DNA of 64,000 nucleotides from Kordia algicida OT-1 (GTDB lineage: Bacteria; Bacteroidota; Bacteroidia; Flavobacteriales; Flavobacteriaceae). Each line of letters begins with the position of its first letter. The stretch's first letter is position 1. The notes beneath the pieces were generated by a model that did not search any database, was not told where the DNA came from, and was given only the letters and a program-made list of their open reading frames with translations. The stretch is taken from positions 3,509,339-3,573,338 of the forward strand of contig NZ_DS544873.1 in assembly GCF_000154725.1 (NCBI RefSeq), written 5' to 3'. This document shows, piece after piece, positions 53,483 through 62,911 of this stretch. Position numbers and translations under genes: made by a program.

Positions 53483-54493
53483 TTAGATAAAACTTCTAAA
53501 GAGTGTTTTGCGCAATAGGATTTCGATCAACAGCAATATTCCTGCAAAGAATACAAAGATCCTGAATTTTTCTTCATAGTTAGTGTATCGGAATTCTTCG
53601 ATTTCTGTCTTTTCTAGCTTGTTGATTTCATCATATATTTCCGCCAATTTCTTTGTATTGGTCGCTCTAAAATATTTTCCTCCTGTGGTTTTTGCAATTT
53701 GCTGCAATAGCTTTTCATCAATTTCCACTTGCATGTTTCTAAATAATATGGTTCCATCTGGATTTAAAGCAACTGGCGTGGAAGCCATTCCGTTGGTTCC
53801 AATACCAATAGTGTAAGTTTTGATGCCATATTCTACTGCCAATTCGGAAGCAATTTGTGGTTCTATAAATCCTGCATTGTTGACACCATCCGTTAGTAAA
53901 ATGATGACTTTACTTTTGGCTTTACTGTCTTTTAAACGATTTACAGCAGTTGCTAATCCCATGCCAATGGCGGTTCCACCAATTAATTCACCATGTTTGT
54001 ATTTGATATCTTTTAATGCATTTTGAATGATGCTTTTGTCAGTCGTAATTGGCGTTTTGGTAAAACTTTCTCCAGCATACACGACCAATCCGATACGATC
54101 GCTTGGACGTCCTTCAATAAATTCAGCAGCTACTTTTTTGAGTGCTGTAAGCCTGTTTGGACGTAAGTCTTTGGACAACATACTTGCCGAAACATCAATT
54201 GCCATGACAATATCAATTCCTTTGTTGGTTTTGATACGTGTAGAAACTTCTTTGGTTTGCGGACGTGCCAATGCTGTGATTAATGCCATAATTGCTAACA
54301 TTCGCAATACAAATAGTATGGGTTTTAGTTTTGGCAATATGCTTGGTGTTGCTTTGAAACCTTGCAAACTTGACATTTTTACAGTTGCCAGTTGCTTTGG
54401 TTTTTTCCAAATATACCAAGCGATTGCTAGTGGAATGAATACTAGCAACCAAAAAAACTCTGGATGTGCAAAACTGTAATTATCTAACATCAT
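53483..54493 (-). CDS. batA: BatA: von Willebrand factor A domain protein
   Basis: 336 aa with a membrane segment near 10-27, another near 60-78, and one near 308-328. The VWA domain has an intact metal site (MAIDVSASMLSKDLRPNRL near 92, LLTDGVNNAGFIEP near 200). The first codons overlap the end of the upstream gene by 14 nt. It pairs with BatB. Catalysis is not expected; it is a protein-interaction module that MoxR-type ATPases act on. Confidence 0.93.
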   Translation of the reverse strand: MMLDNYSFAHPEFFWLLVFIPLAIAWYIWKKPKQLATVKMSSLQGFKATPSILPKLKPILFVLRMLAIMALITALARPQTKEVSTRIKTNKGIDIVMAIDVSASMLSKDLRPNRLTALKKVAAEFIEGRPSDRIGLVVYAGESFTKTPITTDKSIIQNALKDIKYKHGELIGGTAIGMGLATAVNRLKDSKAKSKVIILLTDGVNNAGFIEPQIASELAVEYGIKTYTIGIGTNGMASTPVALNPDGTILFRNMQVEIDEKLLQQIAKTTGGKYFRATNTKKLAEIYDEINKLEKTEIEEFRYTNYEEKFRIFVFFAGILLLIEILLRKTLFRSFI

Positions 54494-56174
54494 TGTTTTC
54501 TGTTTGTGTGATAGAATTCAAGATTCTAGCGACTATTTTTTCTGCTTGTTCATCGTCTTCTGCATGTAGCATTTTCAGTATTTGTATGCCACGACCTTCT
54601 TCAAAGATGTAGGCTTCGTATGCACTTTCTTGCGTGCCACCAAACGGACTTTCTTCGTCTACGAAGATGCCTGTTCCGTACATTTTAAGACCTTTGATGC
54701 CTGTTGGCGATTCGTATTCGTCGTATTTTACGATGAGTTTTGTGGCGCCTCTGGCTTCGTAACCTTTTAAGATTTGTTCGCCAATATCATCTAACGTGAT
54801 TTTTGGTTTTTCCCTAAATGTGACTACTTCAAGTGCGATAGAAAATGGTGCTAAATGACTTTGATACGCGTATATTTCTGTTTCTACAGGCAACGGAACG
54901 CTGTCTTTACTTTTTATCGGTGTCATTCGCTTGAGTACTTGCGGTGTTGCAATGGTAAATCCGGAAGCACCATATTGACTTGTAACCCATTCGCCATCAA
55001 CTAAATCGCTCATGGAATGTCCTAAGTAAGTATTTTCTTTTATATATGATATAGTAGCATATCCAATTAATCCACCAAAAACAATTATCATTGCCACAAT
55101 TCCGATAGCAGCGTTTCTGAAACGACGTTTTTTACGTTGTTGTTCTAGCAAACGCAATTGATATTCTTCATCTTTTTTGCGTTCTTCTTCAGATATTTCA
55201 GGAATGGCTTCTTTGGTTTCTACTACGATGTGTTGCACCAAATTACGATCGGCTTTTATGACAGCATCATCTGGTTTTGATTTTGCAAATTTTACTAAAT
55301 CGGCAGTTTGCAATACATTTTTTAGATTTTTGATCGTTTCGTCTTTTAAATCTAAATATCCTGCATCTTTTTGTGCTTCTATTTTACGGATGAGTTCTGC
55401 TGTGGTACTTTCTAGCGCATCAATTCGTACTTCTTCTTCTATGTATTGACGTACAATATTGGTCAATTCAGAATAGTAATTTTTGTATTCTGATTTGAGT
55501 AATAGCGTAGAATTATCGAGTTCGTTCAATTGTAATAATGCGCGATCATACGGAGGAATTTCCGCCTTTTTCTTTTTCTTCTTTTTGTCTTTTAGCTGAA
55601 ATACAAAGTAGTAAAAGTACAATCCGAAAAGAATGATTAAACCAAGAACAATTAATAGATATTTCCACCAATTGCTACTTCCTTTTTCTACAGAAACGAT
55701 CGATTTTATTTCAAACATTTTCTGCTTCAACGTGTCCACAGCAACATCCGCCACAGCGATACGAATAGAATCGGTAAAGAATGGTTTTTCGTCAATGAGT
55801 ATTTTTTGCTTCGGAATGAAATATGTTCCTGAGTCAAATTGCGTAAGTCCATACTTTTTTATGAGACTGTATTTTGCTTCTTTTTTGAGTGTATCAGTTT
55901 TGTAAGATTCCAGCAATTCTAACGGAACAAAGAGATTATTCCCTTCTGGAAAAACCACACTTGCTGTTGTGTCGGCTTCCACTAAAATGGACAGTTTTAT
56001 TTCTTCTCCAATTTTTATTTGCGTAGAATCGACAACTGCCGCTACTTTTTGTGCGAATGAATAGCTTGTAAACAGCAAAAAGAGCACCATCCAAAAGCTG
56101 CTCATTCGTAAGAATGCTTTTTTTGCTTTAGGTCGTTGTCCTTTTGTATTCATAATTCTTACTTCGTTCTTCAT
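54480..56174 (-). CDS. Bat-operon membrane protein between DUF58 and batA (BatX-type)
   Basis: 564 aa. The N-terminus may be the ATG at 56174, but MSSFWMVLFLLFTSYSFAQ from residue 24 is a cleaner signal peptide, so the start is uncertain. A periplasmic beta domain (AAVVDSTQIKIGEEIKLSILVE) resembles BatD-type domains. It is followed by two transmembrane segments (near 170-190 and 350-370) with a cytoplasmic helical part between them, and a C-terminal domain with YESPTGIKGLKMYG. The position is conserved in Flavobacteriaceae, function unknown. It overlaps batA by 14 nt. Confidence 0.8.
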   Translation of the reverse strand: MKNEVRIMNTKGQRPKAKKAFLRMSSFWMVLFLLFTSYSFAQKVAAVVDSTQIKIGEEIKLSILVEADTTASVVFPEGNNLFVPLELLESYKTDTLKKEAKYSLIKKYGLTQFDSGTYFIPKQKILIDEKPFFTDSIRIAVADVAVDTLKQKMFEIKSIVSVEKGSSNWWKYLLIVLGLIILFGLYFYYFVFQLKDKKKKKKKAEIPPYDRALLQLNELDNSTLLLKSEYKNYYSELTNIVRQYIEEEVRIDALESTTAELIRKIEAQKDAGYLDLKDETIKNLKNVLQTADLVKFAKSKPDDAVIKADRNLVQHIVVETKEAIPEISEEERKKDEEYQLRLLEQQRKKRRFRNAAIGIVAMIIVFGGLIGYATISYIKENTYLGHSMSDLVDGEWVTSQYGASGFTIATPQVLKRMTPIKSKDSVPLPVETEIYAYQSHLAPFSIALEVVTFREKPKITLDDIGEQILKGYEARGATKLIVKYDEYESPTGIKGLKMYGTGIFVDEESPFGGTQESAYEAYIFEEGRGIQILKMLHAEDDEQAEKIVARILNSITQTENNDVR

Positions 56175-56181
56175 AATTCGC

Positions 56182-57048
56182 TTAGCCTCTCCTTTTAAAA
56201 TAGCCTAATAGTTTTTTTACGTAACTTTCGTCAACTCTTGTATTTATTGTCCCTGCGCCACTTCTGGAAAATAATTCCTGAAAGTAGTTTACTTTGTTTC
56301 TGTAAAACTTCGCATAGTTGTTTCGTACTTTTTTTGAACCTGTGTTGACCAACATGCTTTCGCCTGTTTCGCTGTCGAGCATTTGTACAATTCCGAGATT
56401 TGGAATTTCTTCTTCACGCTTGTCATAGATTCGTATTCCTGTTAAGTCGTGCTTTTTGGCAGAAATTTTCAACGTTTGTTCGTATTCGTCTGCAATAAAG
56501 TCAGAAAGAATAAACACGATGGCTTTTTTCTTCATTACGCTTGATAGAAATCGCAATGCTTGTGAAACATCTGTTTTGGTACTTTTGGGTTTGTGTTCAA
56601 GTAGTTCACGAATGATGCGCAATACGTGCGATTTTCCTTTTTTTGGTGGAATGAACAATTCGATTTCGTCTGAAAATAGAATCAATCCGACTTTGTCATT
56701 GTTTTGCATCGCCGAAAAAGCCAATGTTGCAGAGATTTCCGTGATCGTTTCGTTTTTGAATTGCGTATTGGTTCCAAAAAGTTCTGAGCCAGAAACATCT
56801 ACCATTAACATCATGGTAAGTTCACGTTCTTCTTCAAAAACTTTAATGTATGGTTCGTTGTAACGCGCGGTTACATTCCAATCAATATTTCGTACATCGT
56901 CGCCAAACTGATACTGACGCACTTCGCTAAACGTCATTCCACGACCTTTGAAGGTAGAATGGTATTCTCCTCCGAAGATATGATCGCTCAGTCGGCGCGT
57001 TTTAATTTCTATTTTTCGTACTTTTTTAAGTAACTCTTTTGTATCCAT
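56182..57048 (-). CDS. DUF58 domain protein
   Basis: 288 aa, soluble. The DUF58 core has RQYQFGDDVRNIDWNVTARYNEPYIKVFEEERE at about 46-78, then a VWA-like strand MMLMVDVSGSELFG near 83 with an incomplete DxSxS metal site. DUF58 proteins accompany MoxR ATPases as their adaptors. It lies 7 nt upstream of the BatX-type gene and 136 nt after moxR, a gap filled by heptamer repeats. Confidence 0.92.
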   Translation of the reverse strand: MDTKELLKKVRKIEIKTRRLSDHIFGGEYHSTFKGRGMTFSEVRQYQFGDDVRNIDWNVTARYNEPYIKVFEEERELTMMLMVDVSGSELFGTNTQFKNETITEISATLAFSAMQNNDKVGLILFSDEIELFIPPKKGKSHVLRIIRELLEHKPKSTKTDVSQALRFLSSVMKKKAIVFILSDFIADEYEQTLKISAKKHDLTGIRIYDKREEEIPNLGIVQMLDSETGESMLVNTGSKKVRNNYAKFYRNKVNYFQELFSRSGAGTINTRVDESYVKKLLGYFKRRG

Positions 57049-57050
57049 TG

Positions 57051-57113
57051 TTTCAGTGTACAGTACTCAGTTTTCAGTGTTCAGTGTTCAGTGAACGGTT
57101 TTCAGCTTTCAGT
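57051..57113 (+). repeat. Heptanucleotide degenerate tandem repeat (TTCAGT type)
   Basis: Nine consecutive in-phase 7-mers: TTTCAGT, GTACAGT, ACTCAGT, TTTCAGT, GTTCAGT, GTTCAGT, GAACGGT, TTTCAGC, TTTCAGT. It lies between moxR and the DUF58 gene. Confidence 0.8.
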
Positions 57114-57148
57114 CGGTTCATAATAAGCATTGAATGTTATTAGAGAAT

Positions 57149-57183
57149 AACTCACAACTCAACACTCATAACTCAAAACTTAG
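57149..57183 (+). repeat. Heptanucleotide degenerate tandem repeat (ACTCAA type)
   Basis: AACTCAC, AACTCAA, CACTCAT, AACTCAA, AACTTAG in phase, ending 2 nt before the moxR stop codon. Confidence 0.7.
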
Positions 57184-57184
57184 C

Positions 57185-58180
57185 CTACGGTACTTCAATT
57201 TCATTTACAATCTTGTTGATGATTTCTTCGGAAGTGATATTTTCAGCTTCTGCTTCATAGGTAATTCCGATTCTGTGACGCAATACATCGTGTACTACAG
57301 CACGCACATCTTCTGGGATAACGTAACCTCTACGTTTGATAAAAGCAAAACATTTAGCGGCATTTGCTAAGTTGATGCTTCCACGAGGCGACGCTCCAAA
57401 ACTGATTAATGGTTTTAAGTCTTCTAGTTTGTATTTTTCTGGATAACGTGTAGCAAAAATGATATCCAAAATATATTTTTCAATTTTTTCATCCATGTAG
57501 ACTTCCTTGACAGCTTCTTGCGCTTTTAAGATTTGGTCTACAGAAACCACTGGATTTACAGTTTCAAAACTTCCTTTTAAATTGGCACGCATGATGAGTT
57601 GTTCTTCATCCATTTTTGGATAATCAATCACAACTTTCAGCATAAAACGGTCTACTTGCGCTTCTGGTAATGGATACGTTCCTTCTTGCTCCACAGGGTT
57701 TTGAGTTGCCATTACTAAAAATGGTTTATCTAACACAAACGTTTCATCACCAATAGTTACTTGCTTTTCCTGCATAGCTTCAAGCAATGCTGATTGTACT
57801 TTAGCTGGTGCACGGTTGATCTCATCTGCCAACACAAAATTTGCAAAAATGGGTCCTTTTTTGATGGAGAAGTCATTCTCTTTCATGTTGTAAATCAAGG
57901 TTCCTACAACATCAGCTGGAAGTAAATCGGGCGTAAACTGAATTCTGCTAAAGCTTCCTTGCACAGCTTTACTCAACGTATTAATGGCTAACGTTTTTGC
58001 CAATCCAGGAACACCTTCCAACAGAATATGTCCTTTTCCAAGCAAGCCAATTAATAAACGTTCTACCATGTGCTTTTGCCCGACAATTACCTTGTTGATT
58101 TCCAACGTTAGTAAATCAATAAATGCACTTTCTCTTTCAATTTTTTCGTTAATAGCTCTAATATCTATTGTTTCTTCCAT
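57185..58180 (-). CDS. MoxR-type AAA+ ATPase
   Basis: First gene of the bat operon. I chose the ATG at 58180 (MEETIDIRAINEKIE, 332 codons) over one at 58216, because the conserved helical start lies there. Walker A is GVPGLAKT near residue 56, Walker B LADEINRAPAKVQSALLEAMQE near 116, and sensor-1 LVMATQNPVEQEGTYPLPEAQVDRF near 154. MoxR ATPases act as chaperones that fit cofactors or subunits into VWA-protein complexes, here presumably BatA/BatB through the DUF58 protein. Confidence 0.94.
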   Translation of the reverse strand: MEETIDIRAINEKIERESAFIDLLTLEINKVIVGQKHMVERLLIGLLGKGHILLEGVPGLAKTLAINTLSKAVQGSFSRIQFTPDLLPADVVGTLIYNMKENDFSIKKGPIFANFVLADEINRAPAKVQSALLEAMQEKQVTIGDETFVLDKPFLVMATQNPVEQEGTYPLPEAQVDRFMLKVVIDYPKMDEEQLIMRANLKGSFETVNPVVSVDQILKAQEAVKEVYMDEKIEKYILDIIFATRYPEKYKLEDLKPLISFGASPRGSINLANAAKCFAFIKRRGYVIPEDVRAVVHDVLRHRIGITYEAEAENITSEEIINKIVNEIEVP

Positions 58181-58416
58181 TTGGGTACTTTTTTGTGGCG
58201 TGAATTTATGAATCACATTTTAACGATGCAAATTGTTAAAATTATTCGTTTATTGCTGTTAATAATTGGTTAAAATATTAAGGATATTTATATATTGAAG
58301 CCTTTAAAACTCAAAAGTGTGGTTAAAAACGAACGATCATATTTTTTTGTTGATAACTCAAAGCTTTATAGATTTGACTTTTAGCGACTTGTATTGCTTT
58401 TTTTGAACACTATTTT

Positions 58417-60249
58417 ATGGAATTATCAGGATTAGATTACAGCCTTATTTTTGGATTTTTCGCTATTGTTTTAGGAATTGGAATTTACGTTTCTAAAACC
58501 TCTGGAAAAAACGCTACCGAATATTTTTTATCTGGTCGAAATATGCCTTGGTGGATTTTGGGAGTTTCCATGGTTGCCACCACATTTTCAACTGATACAC
58601 CAAATTTTGTAACAGATATTGTTCGAAAAGATGGCGTTTCTTCCAACTGGATGTGGTGGGCGTTTTTAATTACAGGTTTGTTGACGGTTTTTGTCTATGC
58701 AAAGTTGTGGCGAAAATCGAATGTAGCAACCGATATGGAGTTTTATGAATTGCGTTACGGCGGAAAACCTGCAAAATTTCTTCGATGGTTTCGTGCGATG
58801 TATTTAGGAGTTGTTTTCAACATATTTGCAATGGCTGGAGTGACCTTGGCAGCCATTAAAATTGGTAGTATTATGTTAGGTTTGCAACCTTGGGAAACAG
58901 TTGTATATGCAGGATTAATTACCGTAATTTTTAGCGCTATTGGCGGATTTAAGGGTGTAATTTATACCGATTTTTTACTCTTTTTTGTCGCGATGGCTGG
59001 AGCAATTGGCGCAGCGTATTATTGTGTAAATCTTCCAGAAGTTGGTGGCATTGAAAAGCTAATCACGCATGAAAATGTTGCGGACAAACTCAATATTTTT
59101 CCAGATTTTAATAATAAAGAAATATTAATTACACTAATTATCATTCCGTTGGCAGTGCAATGGTGGAGTTCGTGGTTTCCAGGTGCAGAACCTGGCGGTG
59201 GTGGTTATATTGCACAACGAATGTTAGCTGCAAAAGATGAAAATCATGCAATTGGCGCAACGTTCTTTTTCAATATTATGCATTATGCATTACGTCCGTG
59301 GCCTTGGATTTTGGTAGCGTTGGCTTCGTTAGTGATTTTCCCAGATATTGCGAGTATTCAAACAGCATTTCCGGATATTCCTGCTAATAAACTTGGACAT
59401 GATTTAGCATATTCTGCAATGTTGACAAAATTGCCTAGTGGATTGTTAGGTTTGGTATTGGCTTCCTTGGTTGCAGCATATATGTCTACGATTTCGACAC
59501 ATTTAAATTGGGGATCGTCTTATATTGTCAATGATTTTTATAAAACTACTGTTAACAAAGAGGCTTCTGAGAAAGAACTGGTAAATGTTGGACGAATTTC
59601 TACGGTTGTTTTAATGGTTTTGAGTGCGTTTTTTGCATTAAAACTAAAAAATGCATCACAACTTTTTGAAATCATCATTATGTTTGGCGCAGGAACCGGA
59701 CTCATTTTTATTTTAAGATGGTTTTGGTGGCGAATTAATGCTTGGAGCGAAATTTCTGCGATGATTGTTTCTGGTGTAATTTCTATTTTATTTAAATTTA
59801 CTGTGATTGGAGAAATTATGTTTACATACAAAGATTTAGACGGAAGAACCATAGAAGGTTGGATGCCAAGTTATGCACAATTTCCGCTAGTGGTTCTGAT
59901 TACAACTATTGTATGGCTAACTGTGACATTCATGACACAACCAGAAACGAAAGAAACCTTATTTAATTTCTACAAAAAGATACAGCCTGGCGGTCCTGGT
60001 TGGAAAAAAACCATTGCTGATGCCAAAGAAGCAAATGTGGAAATTGTAACCGATACAAAACCTTGGAATGTTCCCTCAGGAATTTTAGCCATGCTAGTTG
60101 CGATGATTTTTATTTACAGCATTATGTTTGCTACAGGATATTGGATTTATGGCGAAACTACACTAGCAATAAGTTTAACTGTAGTTGCTTTTACTTCAGG
60201 ATTTATTTTGATAAGACTTTGGAAAAAGATTCGAACGACGGTTTTTTAG
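58417..60249 (+). CDS. Sodium/solute symporter (SSS family)
   Basis: 610 aa, about 13-14 transmembrane segments. Family landmarks are ATEYFLSGRNMPWWILGVSMVATTFSTDTP near residue 28-62, GGFKGVIYTDFLLFF near 175, and LVLASLVAAYMSTISTHLNWGSSYIVNDFY near 350, with the sodium-site Ser/Thr residues. The substrate is not predictable. It is a single gene; its TAG is embedded in a TTTTTTAGAC word that begins a hairpin array. Confidence 0.92.
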   Translation: MELSGLDYSLIFGFFAIVLGIGIYVSKTSGKNATEYFLSGRNMPWWILGVSMVATTFSTDTPNFVTDIVRKDGVSSNWMWWAFLITGLLTVFVYAKLWRKSNVATDMEFYELRYGGKPAKFLRWFRAMYLGVVFNIFAMAGVTLAAIKIGSIMLGLQPWETVVYAGLITVIFSAIGGFKGVIYTDFLLFFVAMAGAIGAAYYCVNLPEVGGIEKLITHENVADKLNIFPDFNNKEILITLIIIPLAVQWWSSWFPGAEPGGGGYIAQRMLAAKDENHAIGATFFFNIMHYALRPWPWILVALASLVIFPDIASIQTAFPDIPANKLGHDLAYSAMLTKLPSGLLGLVLASLVAAYMSTISTHLNWGSSYIVNDFYKTTVNKEASEKELVNVGRISTVVLMVLSAFFALKLKNASQLFEIIIMFGAGTGLIFILRWFWWRINAWSEISAMIVSGVISILFKFTVIGEIMFTYKDLDGRTIEGWMPSYAQFPLVVLITTIVWLTVTFMTQPETKETLFNFYKKIQPGGPGWKKTIADAKEANVEIVTDTKPWNVPSGILAMLVAMIFIYSIMFATGYWIYGETTLAISLTVVAFTSGFILIRLWKKIRTTVF

Positions 60250-60325
60250 ACTTGTTCCCGCATAGGCGGGAATCTCTTAGATCGCTTTCGCTGTTAGACT
60301 TACTTAGACTTCTTAAATTATTAGA
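60243..60325 (+). repeat. Modular TTAGA/hairpin array overlapping a stop codon (copy f)
   Basis: TTTTTTAGACTTG contains the TAG stop of the symporter, then TTCCCGC-ATAG-GCGGGAA, TCTCTTAGATCGCTTTCGC, TGTTAGACTTACTTAGACTTC. The gene-free stretch 60250-60566 consists of this array, a B repeat, a C repeat and a promoter-like TACTTTTA. Confidence 0.75.
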
Positions 60326-60330
60326 AAGTT

Positions 60331-60409
60331 CGTCAAGCTGAACTTGATTCAGCTTCTCATAACAGTACGTGAAAATTTTGTAAGATTCTGAATCAAGTTC
60401 GGAATGACG
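60331..60409 (+). repeat. Palindromic repeat family B, complete copy
   Basis: CGTCAAGCTGAACTTGATTC AGCTTCTCAT on the left and AGATTCTGAATCAAGTTCGG AATGACG on the right. Confidence 0.65.
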
Positions 60410-60466
60410 TAGAAAACAAATCAAAAAAGATTTTGTATTCGAGAAGCACTTTAAATCTGGAAATTG

Positions 60467-60522
60467 TTTTCGATACAATTTTTCTTCATTTTATTCTGAA
60501 AAACCACTCAAACTGACGATTG
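60467..60522 (+). repeat. Intergenic repeat family C, copy 2
   Basis: TTTTCGATACAATTTTTC, then GAAAAACCACTCAAACTGAC GATT; related to 15143-15186. Confidence 0.5.
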
Positions 60523-60566
60523 AGAAAGATCAAATTCGTACTTTTACAGGAAAACTTATTTATACT

Positions 60567-61436
60567 GTGAATACAAATTATTCAAGAATTATAGCAGGAA
60601 CGATGACGTGGGGAATTTGGGGAAAACAACTCAATACTTCACAAATGATCGAGCTGATGCATCATTGCAAAAACACTGGAATTACAACCTTCGATCACGC
60701 AGATATTTATGGCGGTTACACCACCGAAGCTGATTTTGGAAAGGCATTCGCGCAAAGCGGCATTCATCGCGAAAGCATCGAAATTATTTCCAAATGTGGT
60801 ATTCAATATCAAGCAGAAAATCGACAAAATACGATTAAACATTACGATTATTCAGCAGCGTATATTATTTGGTCGGTAGAAACTTCGCTTCAACATTTAC
60901 AAACCGATTATTTAGACCTTTTGTTGTTGCACAGACCAAGTCCGTTGATGCATCCAGACGAAATTGCAAAAGCGATCGATCAGCTAAAATCACAAGGAAA
61001 AATTAAAAATTTCGGAGTTTCCAACTTTACACCATCACAAATGACGATGGTTGGGACAAAAAACGATGTTTCAGCAAATCAAATTCAGTTTTCATTGACA
61101 GATTTTGACGCGATACATGACGGAACACTCGATTTTATGATTACAAATTCCATTTTACCAATGGCGTGGCAACCGTTGGGAAGTGTCTTTAGAGAAGAAA
61201 CCGAACAAACCAAACGCATTCACAAGGTATTAGATAATCTCACAGAAAAATACAACGCGACCAAAGATCAATTGGTATTGGCGTGGATTTTAAAACATCC
61301 ATCAAACGTACATCCTGTAATTGGAACGACAACGCCAGAACGTATTACAAATGCTTCAAAAGCTACTGAGATTGACTTGTCGCTCGAAGATTGGTTTACG
61401 TTGTTGGTGGAAAGTCAAGGACATAAAGTTCCGTAG
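60567..61436 (+). CDS. Aldo/keto reductase (YdhF-like)
   Basis: 289 aa, starting at GTG 60567 (MNTNYSRIIAGTMTWGIWG). The catalytic tetrad is visible: Asp and Tyr in TTFDHADIYGGYTTE near 38-52, Lys in IISKCGI near 74, His in LLLLHRPSPL near 120. The TIM-barrel NADPH-binding end is VHPVIGTTTPERITNASKA. The wording is closest to the E. coli YdhF group. The substrate is unknown. It is followed by a weak TTAGAT-bearing spacer and the SDR gene 93 nt on. Confidence 0.9.
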   Translation: MNTNYSRIIAGTMTWGIWGKQLNTSQMIELMHHCKNTGITTFDHADIYGGYTTEADFGKAFAQSGIHRESIEIISKCGIQYQAENRQNTIKHYDYSAAYIIWSVETSLQHLQTDYLDLLLLHRPSPLMHPDEIAKAIDQLKSQGKIKNFGVSNFTPSQMTMVGTKNDVSANQIQFSLTDFDAIHDGTLDFMITNSILPMAWQPLGSVFREETEQTKRIHKVLDNLTEKYNATKDQLVLAWILKHPSNVHPVIGTTTPERITNASKATEIDLSLEDWFTLLVESQGHKVP

Positions 61437-61529
61437 CTTCGCAGTTTTGAGATGTTAGATTTTAGTATTGAGTATTTTTTAGTTTAATTTAAAAATAGAT
61501 TCCCGCTTGCACGGGAACAGCTAAAGCAG

Positions 61530-62282
61530 ATGAGAAAAACAGCTTTTATTACAGGTGCCACAAGCGGAATTGGACGCGAGATTGCACGCGAATTCGCCAA
61601 ACATAACATACGTTTAATTTTGTGTGGTCGCCGACAAGAACGTTTGGACGAATTGCAACAAGAATTGAGCACTCATACAGAAGTGCATACTTTAAATTTT
61701 GATGTTCGAGACAAAGAAAAAGTAGCTGCTGCTGTCAATTCCTTACCTGAGAATTTTCAAACGATCGATATTTTAATCAATAATGCAGGAAATGCGCATG
61801 GTTTAGATCCGATTCAGACAGGAAGTTTGGACGATTGGGACGCAATGTTAGATATCAACGTTAAAGGTTTGTTGTATGTAAGCAAAGCTATTATTCCGCA
61901 AATGGTGGCTCGAAATTCTGGGCATATTTTGAATATTGGCTCTACGGCAGGAAAAGAAGTCTATCCGAACGGAAATGTGTATTGCGCCAGTAAACATGCC
62001 GTTGATGCTCTGAATCAGGGAATGCGAATTGACTTGAATACACACGGAATTCGCGTAGGTGCCATAAATCCTGGATTGGTTGCAACCGAATTTAGCGATG
62101 TGCGTTTTAAAGGCGATGAAGATCGTGCTGAGAAAGTTTATCAAGGATATCAACCTTTGACTCCACAAGATGTTGCTGAAACTGCCTATTTTATTATATC
62201 ACGACCGCCACATGTAAATATTGCCGATTTGACCATGATGTGTACGGCGCAAGCTTCGAGTACGATTGTAAAGAAATCATAA
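61530..62282 (+). CDS. Short-chain dehydrogenase/reductase (YdfG-like)
   Basis: 250 aa classical SDR. The cofactor motif TGATSGIGREIA is at 8-19, NNAG near 86, catalytic Ser in NIGSTAG near 139, and YCASK (Tyr/Lys) near 152. Arg at position ~33-38 (CGRRQERL) suggests NADPH. The closest familiar relatives are YdfG-type 3-hydroxy acid dehydrogenases. It overlaps the next gene by one base (TAATG). Confidence 0.92.
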   Translation: MRKTAFITGATSGIGREIAREFAKHNIRLILCGRRQERLDELQQELSTHTEVHTLNFDVRDKEKVAAAVNSLPENFQTIDILINNAGNAHGLDPIQTGSLDDWDAMLDINVKGLLYVSKAIIPQMVARNSGHILNIGSTAGKEVYPNGNVYCASKHAVDALNQGMRIDLNTHGIRVGAINPGLVATEFSDVRFKGDEDRAEKVYQGYQPLTPQDVAETAYFIISRPPHVNIADLTMMCTAQASSTIVKKS

Positions 62283-62911
62283 TGTATAACAAACCCTATA
62301 CTTCTTGGCGAAATTTAGTATTGAACTATACCAATGATGAAACATTACTGATTCAACTTTGGGAAGAAATCAATAAAAAATATACTTCAAGTCGGCGTCG
62401 TTATCACAACTTAGATCATATCAATTATATGTTGAAATTAGCTTCAAAAAACAAAGCTGATTTCAATGATTTTGATATATTACTTTTTGCCATTTGGTAC
62501 CACGATATTATCTATAAAGCGACCAAAAGTAACAATGAATTGAAAAGTGCCGAATTTGCTCAAAAACAACTAAAAAAGCTTCAAATTGATACAAAAAGGA
62601 TAGAAAATTGCTTTAATTTGATCGTTTCCACAAAAAAACATGAAATCATAAACACTAAAAATCAAGATAATGCCTATCTTTTAGACTTCGATTTGGCAAT
62701 TTTGGGAACTTCTTGGGAAAGCTATAAAGCCTATACTCAAAAAATTCGCAAAGAATATAACATGTTTCCAGATTTCATGTACAATAAAGGAAGAAAGAAA
62801 GTATTGCAGCATTTCTTAGAACGTCCACGAATTTATTACACCGAAAAATACTACGATTTATGGGAAACCATCGCTAGAGAAAACATTCAAAAAGAACTCA
62901 CTTTGTTATGA
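62282..62911 (+). CDS. HD-superfamily predicted metal-dependent phosphohydrolase
   Basis: 209 aa from the ATG at 62282 (MYNKPYTSWRNLV); an earlier in-frame ATG at 62240 lies inside the SDR gene and is unlikely. The metal-binding pattern is RRYHNLDHINYML near residue 40-52 and FAIWYHDIIYKATKSNNE near 70-87, with a late Asp in LLDFDLAILG. This is the COG4339-type family, function not established. It overlaps the SDR gene by 1 nt and the next gene by 4 nt (ATGA), so the three are one operon. Confidence 0.88.
   Translation: MYNKPYTSWRNLVLNYTNDETLLIQLWEEINKKYTSSRRRYHNLDHINYMLKLASKNKADFNDFDILLFAIWYHDIIYKATKSNNELKSAEFAQKQLKKLQIDTKRIENCFNLIVSTKKHEIINTKNQDNAYLLDFDLAILGTSWESYKAYTQKIRKEYNMFPDFMYNKGRKKVLQHFLERPRIYYTEKYYDLWETIARENIQKELTLL

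Noticed and set aside
60203-60478. Minus-strand open frame of about 91 codons
   Set aside because: It covers the symporter 3' end and the array/B repeat; not a plausible protein.
62240-62281. Upstream start for the HD-domain gene
   Set aside because: It lies inside the SDR gene; TAATG coupling at 62282 is the usual pattern.
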